A stretch of DNA of 64,000 bases from Rhizophagus clarus (lineage: Eukaryota > Glomeromycota > Glomeromycetes > Glomerales > Glomeraceae): positions 890,501 through 954,500 of the forward strand of contig BLAL01000324.1 in the NCBI GenBank assembly GCA_015698045.1, given 5' to 3'. Positions within the stretch are counted from its first letter, which is position 1. Every line of letters starts with the position of its first letter. The notes beneath the pieces are model-generated. The model worked only from the letters and a program-made list of their open reading frames with translations, did no database searches and was not told where the DNA came from. The position numbers and the translations under genes were made by a program. Shown one piece after another: positions 46,189-59,177 of the stretch.

Positions 46189-47132
46189 CCAGATCGAAAG
46201 GACCTCTTTTCACCGCAGAAGTATATATATATATATATTTTTTTTTTAAAAAAAAAATATTATTATTTCTTTCCTTTTAATTTAAATTCTTTTTTTAGGA
46301 TGATGCGATTATTTTAAAATATGGACAAGAATGGAAATCTGATAATAATCGCTTTTCGAAGATTAGCAAATTGCCTGAATTGTTCAATAAATTTACTTCG
46401 AAACAAATTAATCATAGGTGAATGAGGTGTTTTAATTTAATTTAATTTTTTTCAAAAAAGAAAAAAAAAGACTTAAATTTGATTTTATTGTAATTTAGGT
46501 GGTGTACGAAATTAAATCCAGAACGTAAGTTAAATAAATTATTTTTGATTTTTTTCTTTTTAAGTTGTATCTTATGTTTTTCATTAGTCAATCGCAGTAA
46601 GTTTACGAAAAGAGAAGTAAAATTTATTATAAAATGGATAAAAGAAAATAAAATGTCAAGCGGTAAAATTCGTTGGAGACTATTAATTGATGCAATGAAA
46701 AAACAGTTCGGTAGACTGCGATCTGAGAATATGCCAAAAAATTTTTATTATTCAAGGAAAGGTCAAGACCTTTACAAGAAATACCAAGACGAATCAGCTG
46801 CTAAAAGTGATTATGAAGAATCCTCTTTTGAGGATAATGGTGATATATCATGTTCTCCTGACGATTATGAAAATGCATCGTCATCTTTTGAAGGTGCGAC
46901 AATTGATTATGCATCGTCATCTTTCGAAGGTGCAACAATTGAGCCGCAACTTGAACAGCTTAAGCATAGAGTTCAAAATGATACCGATAGATCTTCTAGA
47001 TTGTATACGTTAAGTTTGATGGCAACTGAGCGACTTGAGCAAAATAAGCAATTTGAACAACCTAAACAAAATACTTTTGGGTTGAATATCTTAAGCTCGG
47101 CAGCTGTTGAACGTCTTACCTCTTTTAAGTAA
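46185..47132 (+). CDS. Two-repeat Myb/SANT-like DNA-binding protein with C-terminal extension
   Basis: Exons 46185-46220, 46299-46417, 46499-46524 and 46588-47132 join in one frame. Repeat one has GQEWKSDNN and ends TSKQINHRWCTKLNP. Repeat two has FTKREVKFIIKWIKEN, IRWRLLIDAMKKQF and RSENMPKNFYYSRK. A longer acidic, Ser-rich tail follows with an in-frame 12-residue tandem duplication (ASSSFEGATI twice, about 46875-46945), then a helical Leu/Gln-rich end resembling the tail of the 57804 gene. Start chosen at the second ATG because the first (46117) is a separate short frame. Likely a nuclear transcriptional regulator; targets unknown. Confidence 0.8.
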
Positions 47133-50100
47133 TTTAATTATGGAATATGAAAATAAGATTAATTTTTTAAGTAATAAGATATCTAAACGCCGATCACGTA
47201 CAATATAATATGTTTTTTATAAATTAATAAATTAATAAAACTTTATTACTCGTTATATTTACATGTCTAAATGTTACAAGAAAATTAAGACTATCTGCCT
47301 AAAAGCTCTTCCTTTTTTTGAAATAAAATTGAAGAGATATAATTTAACACTAAAATAAATGTAAACCATATTTTTTATCTAATTGTAAACATTATTGTTA
47401 ATTTGAAATATAATTTAATATTCATTTTTTTTGTATTATGCAATATGCATGTATAAAATTAAATTAATGTCTTAGTTACAAAAATTAACAATTTAGCATA
47501 TATTCGAAGGCACAACAATGTTTGAATTCGAGTTCAAGAACGCTAACAAGATATACTATAATATTACATTATTGTTGCCACACAATGTTTATGGTAACTC
47601 AGGTGACGCCTGAGAGGTTGTGACGAATAGGGATCACTCAAACAATGCGAACGCGAACATCATGTGAACGGTGACGGTTAACATATCACCGATGGAGATG
47701 TGGTAAGATTCTTCTTATTTTCTCACATTCACGAATTCATTTGGATTGGATTGAGTCGATGCCTTAATCCAATCCATATTCACCAAATTAAAAATTTGAA
47801 TTGAATTGATCCGATGGATTGGATTGGCAGAATCTTCATACTCTACGTTTATCACGATCTACACCATTTATCATCGTGTATGTACGCCATATATATGTCA
47901 TGCATTAATTAATATATTTAGTTAGAGCTTTTTTATTCTTGGGTTAATAATAGTAATAGAAGGATAATGTCATTAGTTGGGCATTCATTGGTTAAATTTT
48001 AGTTTAATCATGTTTTTTTTTATTAATGTATGTAATACAAAAATCCATAATCCAATCCATTTATTTATAGAACACGGATTGAATCCTAATTGAATTTGTA
48101 ATAAAAGGATCAGCAAATCCAATCCAATCCCAATTCAATTAAAAATGTCATTATCTATGTATTAACACTGTAAAAAAACTCCTATAATCACAACCTCTTT
48201 ATAGTAACATTCCTTTTACCAACGCTTTATTAATGATATATTAAACTCCCTTCATATAGTCACTTTCATTATAATCACATTGTGCATTTTGATGTGACTA
48301 TAAAGGGGCTGACTGGACTCAAACATAAAAGAATCTGATATGGAAGATATCTGTAAAAACCAATGAGCGGTGTTACGTAGATCCTTAAATAGTAATCACC
48401 TATAAATACTAACAATATCGTTCAGCCACATATGATCACACAAATTTTCATAGACCATATTTTTATTAAACATGTCAATAACACATGATTATATAGAATT
48501 GAGACTATAATTAAGTCATTTGTTTAAAAAAAAAGATTTAAATGGAAATAATTGATTATGGTCATATGTATTTTTGAATCTCGATTACTGTGAAAAGCGC
48601 AATTTAATTCTTTTTCAACTAATTTATTTCCCCTCGGATTCCCTTTTTCTTTCGTTCCGTATAAGTTACCTAGGCATGACTAATACTTTATTATGACTTT
48701 TCTAGGTATAAGTTATCCGTTATACTTTAAATACTTACATTTTCTTCGTCGCTTGGATCTGATCATCTGATCATCTTTTTTATTACGTCATCTATATGCT
48801 AATTTTTGAGTAACACTCTAATGAAGACAATTAAAACAAAATTACCTTATTACTTGGAATCAAAACCCTTAAATATATACAGTATAAAAGTGAAAATATT
48901 TCTAATAAAAAAAAAAACTCAATTCTGAAGATGAATTTTTGCAACGCACGAACTACGGTTATCAAATTCATTGCGTCGATCCAATTTGCGAAAAAAAAAG
49001 ATCAGCTGCCGGAATTACTCAAAAAAAAAGGAAATGACGCAGTGCACATCAACTTCGCATAATGTTCTATACGCAAAAATTTCCTGTACATACAAAAATT
49101 GCTAAGAGCTTAAGATCATCTTATATCTATATCATGTAATTTTAAATTTCGCGCAATTTGATAATCTAAACTTTAATTTTCAAAAGCGATAATCGGTGCA
49201 GGGCGGAAAATGTATAATTTAACTTAATTAAATTTTTTGATTTAGGAGATAAATCACGTGATCGTAATAACGCATTATTTTCACATGCAATAATGTCTTA
49301 ATGTGCCCAGAAATCTGTCGGCTAAATCATGCTATTTAACTCGCTTTAGATAACCTCGAAAGACCTACACGATTCGAACTTTTTTTACTGATAAATAATT
49401 ATATTGTAACTAAAAGTAACGAAAACTCGTCGTTCTAGAAGTTGAATCAATTAATTAATGATCATGATATAATAAATTGTCCATAGGAAAATTTGAAGTC
49501 AGCCATTATTATTATTTAACATATGATTCGGTCGAATTACTATGTTAATAATCTAATTGGTTTTCCACAACGATAGTTGAGCTATTCAGATATTATTATT
49601 TTTTTTCGTATAAAATGCAAAAAAAAAAGATAAAGAACGATTTTTTTTTCTCTTTAATGAAATTCAATGGTTAATAATAAGTATTTTTAGGCATAATTTT
49701 TGGGAAAAGAAGCAACTTTATGTAAGAATTTTTTTTTTATTTTTTATGCCAATTTTCCTCTATGTATACATCATTGAAAATATTACTTCATCTTATCAAA
49801 TGGATATAATAAACAAACATCAAAAAGATTCTTTTTTTTGTAGATACGAATAATCAAGGGTTACAAAAATAAATAAAGGGGTAAAAACACAATAAAGTTA
49901 CATAGCATACATTAAAGACAGTAAAAGGGGGTAAATGTGAGGAAGGATAAAAAACAATGAGCTTAATAATTGAAATCAACTTTCTATATTAAGATCGACT
50001 AATAAGAGAATAAATGTGATTCATGCAGTAATAATAATAAATTGCGTAATAGATATCTTGTGTAATAATCTTATATGTATGATGCAAATACGCATGATAT

Positions 50101-51630
50101 ATACACATTTCATTTGCAATAGCCATCTCATCTGGGTATAATGTTAAACATCGAATACTAAAATGGAATATTCTATGATATGGCTCACGGTAAAATTTTT
50201 GCCGAACGTACCCAATTAAAAATTAGTAAATTTTTATTAAGTAAGTTCAAAGATTAAAAGTTAAATTTGAAAGCTTTATCATATGTCATTAAAAATGATG
50301 CGTTTATTTGACAAAAAGAATTCGAATAAGATTCTTTAATGTTTACTAAAATTGTATCGGTATTACATGTTAAAGGCAGTTTATCATTTAACTTTTAAAC
50401 ATTCTTTCATTTAATTTTATATATAAATATGAACAAAATTCACCTTCGCTTCAAATTTTTAAAAAAAAAGCAACAATTCCGCTTATTTTACTCTCTCACT
50501 CTCACATCACCTTTTGTTAGCATCTAGAAATTTGTTTATCATCAACCTTAACGTTAAGGGAACGAGCAAGATGATGTTATAAGTCTTAAGAAGGGATTCT
50601 GCTGCTATAATAATAATATTATTAACATAAAATGAATTAGTTATTTTGTATATTTTTGCTCTAATATTTCATTCACGAGTAAGGAAAATTACGGAAAATT
50701 ACGGAAAATGTTTCAAAAGTTTTTGTATACTCTTAAATTTAGTAATTTGTCATCTAGAAGTAAAATGATTGGTGAAAATAAAGCAGAATGACTGATAATG
50801 CGATAAGACCAATAATTCTAAATAGCGCCACTGTATTACGAATGCGCGCATAATTTTATAACAAAAAGTTAAATACTTATTGTGGCTTCATTAATCGAAA
50901 TCGTGAGTCACGTATTTTCGTCCACATGATGCCTCGTTCTACCCGAATCGGAGTTTTCCGAATAATCAAATTATTTCCTAATTAAATTAAGCAGCATAAT
51001 CGATTTTCGGAAATCATTCATTGTTCATTGTCAAAAGGCTTAATGGTTACAAAATTTTAAGGATTCTACGATATTCAAGTCCCATGAACAAGAAGCAATG
51101 ATAATTATGAAATTTTTTGAGTTTATTTGAAATATTTTTTTTCTTTGTTCCGTACTATTATCTTTGTTAGTGTAAATTAATGTAAAGTGTTAAAAAAATA
51201 AATAAAATTTAAAATAAATCATATAAATAAATATATAGAGTTCCTTAATAAATAAAAAAAATTTTTTTTCCATTGTCAAATACGAGAACCAATTTATTGA
51301 ATTGTAGAGCGAAATTTTAATTTTAATTTTAATTTCTTAAGGAAAAAATTGTTAAAAATAGAACCCGATTGTAAACTAAATAAAGTTACAATAGAAATGC
51401 ATTGTTTGGATTAAAATTGCTGAGCCTAATGCCCGAGCCTAATTTGATTATTTGCTGAAAAGATCAATTCCCAATAAATAGTAGCATGCATGTGATATAT
51501 TTGATTAACATGCATTATCTAATTCTATCCAATACATCAAACACATTTCTTAATAGAGAAATACATGTTCCAAAAAGAAAAGGATTCTACTCGAATACGA
51601 TTAAATATTTTATTTTATAAATTTCCCTTT

Positions 51631-51671
<41 letters not shown>

Positions 51672-52053
51672 TATATACATGCAATATCATTAAAAATGGT
51701 CTCATGATGTATTTTAAATAATCCGATTTCCCTATTTATTTGCAAGGTTTAACTTGAGAAACGAATTAAAACTAAAACAGCATACACGCTTCTTCGATAA
51801 GCGAATGAAATTGAAATATATTTTACAATCATTTCATATGATTGTTTTGTTCTCTAATAATTTAACTAAAAAAAGACATCAAAATAAATCCGAATTGTAA
51901 ATGGGATCGATTTAATAATAAACTTTACAAGTCGAAAATATTTATAAATAGAAAGTGATTTTCTGAATTTTTCTTCTTTAACTTTTTGATAACAGTTCTA
52001 GTCTCATTATCAATATTGTTCAATAAAGTCCTTTTTTTTTTGAAAAAAGAAAT
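47133..52053. other. Intergenic region
   Basis: No gene supported. Contains a MITE-like repeat (47738-48140). Remaining ORFs are short with no motif. A poly-A tract lies near 51640. Confidence 0.45.
47738..48140. mobile_element. MITE-like element with GGATTGGATT inverted ends
   Basis: Left end ttggattggattgag, right end caaatccaatccaatccc, with further internal aatccaatcc/ggattggatt pairs (47768, 47815, 48047). About 400 bp, non-coding. Target duplication not clear. Probably a small non-autonomous DNA transposon. Confidence 0.5.
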
Positions 52054-52766
52054 ATGACAGCACTAAAAAAGAAACAGACAAAAAAGTCAACACAAAGAAT
52101 AAGTGTTGTACGTATTAATTCTTTTTTTTAAAAAACTTTTTTGTTAAAATTATTTCTTTTTTTTTTTTTATTTTAAAAAAAAAAATTCTTGTAGATTGAT
52201 GATAAGATTAAGAGTGACATGAAAAAATGGGAAGGTCACCACAATTGTTATGCGAAGATTAGTGAGGAAACGGGCAAAGTATTTACGCCTAAACAAATTC
52301 GTCAGCGGTAAGTACTAATTTAATATAACTAACTTCTTTTCCTTCAAAATCTAATTTTTTCCATAAAAATTTATTTCAAATTTATTTATAATTTAGTTGG
52401 ATTAGTTTTCTCGATCCAACCAGTAAGCAAATTTTATCTTCTAAAGTTTTTTTATTGTGGCTTGATTGTAGTTTAATTGAAGTTTTCTTTTTAGTTTGTC
52501 ACGATGAACTCGATGAAAATGAAAGATCATACATAATCAAATGGGTTAAAGAAAATAAAAATGATAACTCGTCTGATAAAATTTGCTGGACAAAATTAAT
52601 TTCAGAGATTCACGATAAATTCGGTAAATTGCGATCCGAAAATAAAGTGAAAAATTTTTATTACTTAAAAAAAAGACAAGCAAGTCGTCCAAGTCCTAAA
52701 ATGAAAATCAAATATTTGTTGAATCCTAAAACCCAGCGTAAAAATCAATCACGTTTTATTGTATAG
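52054..52766 (+). CDS. Two-repeat Myb/SANT-like DNA-binding protein
   Basis: Exons 52054-52107, 52195-52307, 52397-52422 and 52495-52766. Exon 1 is Lys/Thr-rich (MTALKKKQTKKSTQ). Repeat one has DDKIKSDMKKWEGHHNCYAK and ends TPKQIRQRWISFLDP. Repeat two begins CHDELDENERSYIIKWVKEN, then ICWTKLISEIHDKFGKL and RSENKVKNFYYLKKRQ. A short basic tail ends RFIV. The DILC-type end of its neighbours is missing, so its C-terminus differs. Same exon phases and 26-nt third exon as its paralogues. The donor gtacgt is good and exon 1 is in phase 0. Confidence 0.78.
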
Positions 52767-54615
52767 GATAGAAATCTTTATTAAAATTATTATCTAATTC
52801 TACAAATAATGTAAAGTTTATTAATACGAACATTTTACTTTATGTAATACGCTATTAATTATGAACAAAACAATCATGTAATAAAACAATTTAAGTTTTA
52901 TAAGCTTGTTTCATACATCCATGATACTGACATTTGAAATGTTAATAAATTATATTAAATTTGATATAACGAATAACGATAAAACTTTATTTTTTTATTA
53001 TATAAATATTGATATAATTTTGGTGCATAACGAATACCATATTGATATAGGTACTAACATATCGTTGTATTGAAGTTTGATAGTATCTTCCGTGATTCGC
53101 GTACCAATAGGAAAAATGGTTGAAAATATTTTTTTCTGCTCAATAATTTGAAAATAAAATGTTTTGAATATGCTAAGAACAGTTATCATATCAGGGGACG
53201 AGGTTGTGTTCTTAAGTTTTTAAAGTTCGTTTTCATGAAATCATTTAATTTGAAAAATGAAAAAAAAAAAGAAATTTTAGTTAATTTTTAGCTATTTTTG
53301 CCTTAAAAATAGGTTACTTTTTTTTTATTGAATAATTTATTAATTTATGTTCAAAGGTATGTAAATATTTATAAATTTGAAGACTTTTAGCTAATAATTT
53401 ATTAAACAAAAAATTGTGGCTAGTTCGCAACTTTTAAAAATTATTTGCAAAATGTTAAGCTTTTGCAAAAGTTAATTTAAATACTTGAATAAAATAGAGT
53501 AAACCTCAAAGCTTTCTAATAAAAATTTAATCCATTTGGTCAACACATTTGGAATATTTGGGGGCGATGTTCCGATTATTACTTCTATCACGGACTTCTC
53601 TCGCTTATGTTTTTAAATTGGATGAAGTCAAAAAAAATCAGACGTGTAATCGTGTAACCTCAATTTCTCGGCGAGACCAAGTAATAATAGATTAATCAAT
53701 ACGTCTTTACTAAATTACACGAGTTAACAACATAAATAAGTTCTTAATTCGTGATTCACAGAATAATGTCGTTCAAATGAAGAAACAAATATTTATGCTT
53801 CACGTTAATTTATGATTCAAGCTTTTGATTGGTATTATCTGAACTTGTTTGTGGCTCTCCTTGTTCATCGAAATTTTAAGAGATACTTACTATACTGGAA
53901 ATTCCTGAATCAATATGCTATGCAGTGTATAGCAATGTGGCTTAGAAGCATAATTTGCTCGTACGAACTTTTTTTTTAGCGGGGATCCCGAATATCTGAT
54001 CAATTCAACAATTAAATATGTATATAAAGCTACATTATTACATTATATTTGGAAATATTTCTAATTGTCCAAATGCAGTGCCATATTCCCGTACCATAAT
54101 AAAAAAGATATTATATAATTATATAAAAAGAAAAATACATGCACCTAAATGGTTGAGATAATGGATTGGGGTATTTACAATGATATTTTGTGTAACGTAT
54201 CGCCAGCTAATGATATCATGACGGATAAATGATTGCATTTGGCAATTGAAATATTTTTTTTTTATTTTTATGCAATATTAGCAATTTAATTACTTGTGTT
54301 ATGCCTCGTGATGATTTTATTTAGAAATAATATTATTTAAATTATCGCTTCAAATCACCATTCGGGACAATCTGTGAGACGCAGTCGATAAGCTCATAAA
54401 TTGGGAGCGTATTTTTTCAATAATTTCGTATGATTCATGTGGCTCTTTAATGATTATTTATGATATTTTATTACTAAAAAGAGAAAACAAATGTTTCGAA
54501 CCTATATTATTTATAAATTGAACAAACAGTTCGGGTAAAATATATAAAGTAAGCTAATTTTCTCTTGGGCTTTGATAAAAGTCTTCACTAAACCTGTTCT
54601 TTTGAAGCTAATAAG
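52767..54615. other. Intergenic spacer
   Basis: AT-rich, no supported gene. The minus-strand ORF 52998-53189 shows no motif. Confidence 0.45.
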
Positions 54616-55326
54616 ATGAGGAAATCAAAATTCAATGAAAAAGTATGTATTTTAAATTTGATTTTAAAAAAAAAAAAAATCTTAATTTTTCTCCTCAATA
54701 AAAAAAAAAATTCTTTCTCGTATTAGGCTGATGGAATTATATTGAACCATACGGAAAACAATTCAATTTGTTATGCGGAAATCCGAAAAAAGATTCCAGA
54801 ATATACTACAAAGCAAATTCGTCAACGGTATGATCTTGTGTTAATAATTTAATTGTTTTTTTTTTTTAAAAAAAAAAAAAAGAAAAAAAAAGAAAAAAAT
54901 ATTCATTTTTTATTATAATTTTTAGCTGGAAAAATCAGCTCGATCCTGCACGTAAATAATCTTTTCATTCACTCCTTTTTTTTTCTTTAAAAAAAAAAAA
55001 ATAAGAAATAATAATTTGGAATATTTCTTTTTTTGTTAGTTTGCCATGACCGTCTTGATGAAAGCGAAGAAACACTAATAATCGAATTGGTCAAAAATAA
55101 TCAAGGGCCAAATGGTAAAATTCACTGGATAAATTTAATTCCTATAGTAAAAGCTATGACCGGCAAATCACGTAGTGAAAATAAGCTAAAAAACTTTTGG
55201 TATTCGAAAAGAGGACAGCTTCTTTCTAAAAATTACAAACCTTCCCGTGATGATGATGGCGTACAAGAAATTTCTCGGTTGGATATCTTATGTCAAGAGA
55301 CGCTTAAATATGATTTTCTACGATAA
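54616..55326 (+). CDS. Two-repeat Myb/SANT-like DNA-binding protein
   Basis: Exons 54616-54642, 54727-54827, 54926-54951 and 55040-55326. Exon 1 is only nine codons. Repeat one is short and ends TTKQIRQRWKNQLDPA. Repeat two reads CHDRLDESEETLIIELVKNN, IHWINLIPIVKAMTG, RSENKLKNFWYSKRGQLLSK. The tail ends SRLDILCQETLKYDFLR, nearly the same as the end of the 57804 gene (SRMDILCHEALKYNF), so this C-terminal motif is a family feature. Small basic nuclear protein expected; targets unknown. Confidence 0.8.
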
Positions 55327-55464
55327 ATCATATTAATTCGTAATTTCGTATACTAATATTTCCCGTAGTGCCAAATTTATCACGTTTTTTTTTTAATACA
55401 CATTTACCTAATTTATTAATTGTGTACTATGTATCCTTGTAAGACTTTATGGAATTATGTATAT

Positions 55465-55680
55465 CTAAGTTAATTTTTATATATAGTTTCTTTTAATTAT
55501 CTAAGTTAATTTTTATATATAGTTTCTTTTAATTATCTAAGTTAATTTTTATATATAGTTTCTTTTAATTATCTAAGTTAATTTTTATATATAGTTTCTT
55601 TTAATTATCTAAGTTAATTTTTATATATAGTTTCTTTTAATTATCTAAGTTAATTTTTATATATAGTTTCTTTTAATTAT
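55465..55680. repeat. Six exact 36-nt tandem repeats
   Basis: The unit ctaagttaatttttatatat plus agtttcttttaattat is repeated six times without visible differences, 140 nt past the Myb stop codon. The perfect identity implies recent expansion. It may lie in the 3' untranslated region. Confidence 0.95.
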
Positions 55681-56056
55681 GATAATAAACAATTAAGAAT
55701 TGATTTAAGTTGATGACAATTGTAATTGGTCAGATATTTAACTTGAAATTTCTGTATCACCAGGCATCAGCCTTCACCAGCCTCGACGACTTTAGTCGCC
55801 AACTCTTTATACTTAAAAAATGGATTTCTCTTTTTTTCTTTAAAATTTTTAATCCACTTTATTTTCCTTTTCAAACTATTTAAGACTTTAGTCCACGATA
55901 TATTTCTGCAAAATTTGTTTCTTGTTCATAGCTATTTGAGCAACTCGAAGTGAAATGAATCGTTTAAAAAAAAAAATCTTTACATATTTGAGACTATGGA
56001 TGGCATAACCGCATAAGGTTGGAAAAAATATTTAAAAAAACTAAGTTTCATGTTGT

Positions 56057-56326
56057 TTGTGTGTTGATGTAATTGAGCCTTCATTATTTACAGTATTACT
56101 GAATATTTTTTTAGCACTTCCCTTTTGTGTTATTTCTTTTTTTTGGGGGGGACGCTTTGATTCACCCTTGCATGTTTTGTTTGTGCTACAGGCTGCTTCC
56201 TGGACTAACCCCGACTTGATTCCTACCATACTTTCTTTGAAATGCGGCCTGGATCTGATAAAAGTTTCGGCGGAGTTGCGGAGATGTTTCAATCCATTTT
56301 TTTTTGGAAGTGATTCTATACTTTAA
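56057..56326 (+). other. Unassigned ORF in a less AT-rich patch
   Basis: Bases about 56150-56300 are clearly less AT-rich than their surroundings and follow a good acceptor-like tttgtgctacag. After it, one frame reads ASWTNPDLIPTILSLKCGLD and on to a stop at 56324-56326. No family recognised, no start exon found, and a 7-G run just upstream is unusual here. It could be a fragment of a decayed gene or foreign sequence. Confidence 0.25.
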
Positions 56327-57803
56327 ATGTTTAAAGAAATTATCGGCTGTAATTTACAAATATGTATTAGTATAATATAATATAGTAATATTTTATTTTA
56401 TTTTTTTTTTTCAAAAATAAATAAATTAAATAAGGAATTTTTTATTATTCTTACAGTAATACCTGATACAGTATATCCTTTTTAAAAAAAAAGAAAAAAG
56501 AAAATTATTTCATTGTTAAACTTTAATTTAAATAATTAAATTGAAATAAATGGAAACTAGTTAAACTAGTTGATTTCTTTGCCTTGATTTATTTTCTCAT
56601 GTGTCTGACTTTAACCATTTAACCACGAAACATTATTTTAAGCCAATCACATTTAAAAAACAGGGTACGTGATTCAATTATTCGTATGTTAAAAATCATT
56701 GAAATAATAAGTAAAAAAAAAGAAGACTTAACTAATTATATTTGATGTCACCTTGTATTTCGACTTTTCGAATGTTCTGTGCTGAATACAAAGAATCGAC
56801 TTTACATTATTTATTAGTTTTCCTTGCTGAAAAAAAAAAAAAAAATGAAGTAACGATTTTGAAAGAGTCATAAAAACATACAAGTCATACATAACGGTTA
56901 TTTAATATTACTATATTTACACAGAAATATTTTAAAAATAACGTTTTAAAAAAGTTATTTATAATATTTATAATCAACCTATCTTTGAAGAATATTTTAC
57001 AAGTAGTATTATACTTCCAAATAAAGTTCTATATTTTTTTTTGATGATAATACGATAAAAAAAAACCATAAATTTTATGAACATTAGAATAACAAAACAT
57101 TCATCAAAATGTACAGAATTAAACTTTTTTGTTCAAGATCAAAGTGAAATCTGATTTATTGTGCGACATTGATACCAATGATATGCATAGATTCTGAATT
57201 CTGAACTTCCAAATCTTAATATGTATATAGAATAGATAAATATATCATATCAATATCAATTAATATGATTACAATGTAAAAAATCAAAATTTGAAAAAGG
57301 ATAAACTTTATTGTACAAGAATGTTACAATCAAAAATGTGTAAAAACAATCAAAACAGTAAATTATTTATTTTATTTATTGTTACAAACATTTTTTTTTT
57401 TTTTTTGCTTACAACTTCAAACAAAAAAAAAAAAAAAAAATACGGTTTTTTAAACAAAATAAGACAATGCATTCACTGGTAAAATGAAAATTAGAATAGA
57501 CGTTGACAAAGAAAAAATGAAATTTAAACTGGTTTACTGGTAATAATAAAGCCTAATTCAAAGTTAGAATGTAATGTAAAGAAATGTACTCAATTTACGC
57601 ATACGCATAAAAGTTTTCTCATATATATAAAAAATCCAACATATGTATCCTTTTTTTTTTTTTTTTCTTTCTATTTCTTATTTTCTTCTTTTATTAAAAA
57701 AAAAATTTTATTCAATTAATACCTGCATATATTATTGACCTCCTTCTTTTCTACAAAACTTTTTAATTATATATTTTGAACGAAAATTATCGGTTTATAA
57801 AAA
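56327..57803. other. Intergenic spacer
   Basis: AT-rich with long A and T runs; no gene supported. The ORF 57291-57482 is poly-A-derived. Confidence 0.45.
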
Positions 57804-59177
57804 ATGCGTAAGAATAAATTAAACAGGATCGATCCAGCTGTATGTTGTTTTTTATTTTTATTATTCATTAAAGATTATTAATTTAATAATTTCCTTTTAA
57901 TCGTCTATTCTTATTATATTTTAGAGCGAAAAAATCATTTTAAAATATATGTTAGAAAATGGATCATCATCTTCAAACCCTTTTGCGGAATTAAGTAAAT
58001 TAGTACCATATAGCGCGAAAAAAATTCGTCAACGGTAGGGTAAAGATTATCATTACGATTTTTCTATTATTAACAAATTAATTCCTCGATTATTTTATTT
58101 AGTTGGATAAATAATCTCGATCCTCGTCGTAAGTTCGGTTGTCCTTTTTTTTTTTTAAAATAAAAAAAAAAAATGAATGTATACATTCTCTCTTTTTGAT
58201 TCACTTTTACTTTGTAAATTTATAAATATATTTCTCACTAGTTATCGTTCATGGTCCACTTAATGAATCGGAAAAATCATTCATTATTAAATGGGTTGAA
58301 AATAATCAATCATCAAATGGTAAAATCCCTTGGAAATTATTAATAAAAGAAATTAAATATGTATTTGGAAAAGTACGTTCGGAAAATCAAGTCAAGAATT
58401 ATTGGTATTCAAAAAAAAGGAAATCTACAAATATTAAACCATCAAAAGTTTTTCGTTCATTAAAATTAAAAAAAAGAAAACCAAAAGAACCTCTCTTTAA
58501 TGATTCTGTACGTTATTAATTTTATAAAACAATAAAACAAAATTTCTTTCTTTTTTTATGAATTTTAAAAATGAATAAAAATTACATATATATATATATC
58601 TCTTTTTCTTTTTCTTGTATTAGATTGATGATAGTATTTCAGTATTTATGAATAAGTGGGGTCATCTTTCAAATTGTTATATGAAGATTCATAAAGAGAT
58701 TCCTGAATATTCTTCGAAACAGATTCGTCAACGGTAAGTTATTTTTGATTTCTTTAAAAATACAATTAGTTATGGTACATGAACGTTTATTTTTTCATTT
58801 GTTGTATTTAGTTGGGTAAGCAAGCTCGATCAAAATCGTAAGTATTTTATTAAAAAAAAAAAAAAATACGAGATAATTGTCATAATTCTAAATCATTCGT
58901 TTTTTTTTCGTTAGTTTGTCACGAACCTCTTGATAAAACAGAAGAAACATTCATCATCCAATGGATTAAAAATAATCAAACACTTTATGGTAAAATTTAT
59001 TGGAAAGAATTAGTTTCTGCAATGAAAGAACAATTCGGTAAATTACGTTCTGAAAATAAATTAAAAAATTATTGGTACTCAAAAAAAGGTCAACTTCTTT
59101 CTAAAAATTGTGATATTCCTCCGAATGCAAGTCGTATGGATATCTTATGCCACGAGGCGCTTAAATATAATTTTTAA
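57804..59177 (+). CDS. Four-repeat Myb/SANT-like protein (internal duplication)
   Basis: Seven exons, 57804-57839, 57925-58034, 58103-58128, 58242-58507, 58624-58733, 58812-58837 and 58915-59177, join in one open frame. Exons 1-4 encode a first Myb pair (SAKKIRQRWINNLDP, then VHGPLNESEKSFIIKWVENN, IPWKLLIKEIKYVFGKV, RSENQVKNYWYSKKRK). Instead of stopping, exon 4 runs on through a Lys-rich linker (LKLKKRKPKEPLFNDS) that ends just like exon 1 of the single genes. Exons 5-7 then encode a second complete pair (WGHLSNCYMKIHKEIPE, SSKQIRQRWVSKLDQN, CHEPLDKTEETFIIQWIKNN, RSENKLKNYWYSKKGQLLSK) ending SRMDILCHEALKYNF. This is most simply a fusion of two tandem family members. Four repeats could bind a longer or bipartite DNA site (inference). 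Convergent with NAR1, stop codons 0.5 kb apart. Confidence 0.8.
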
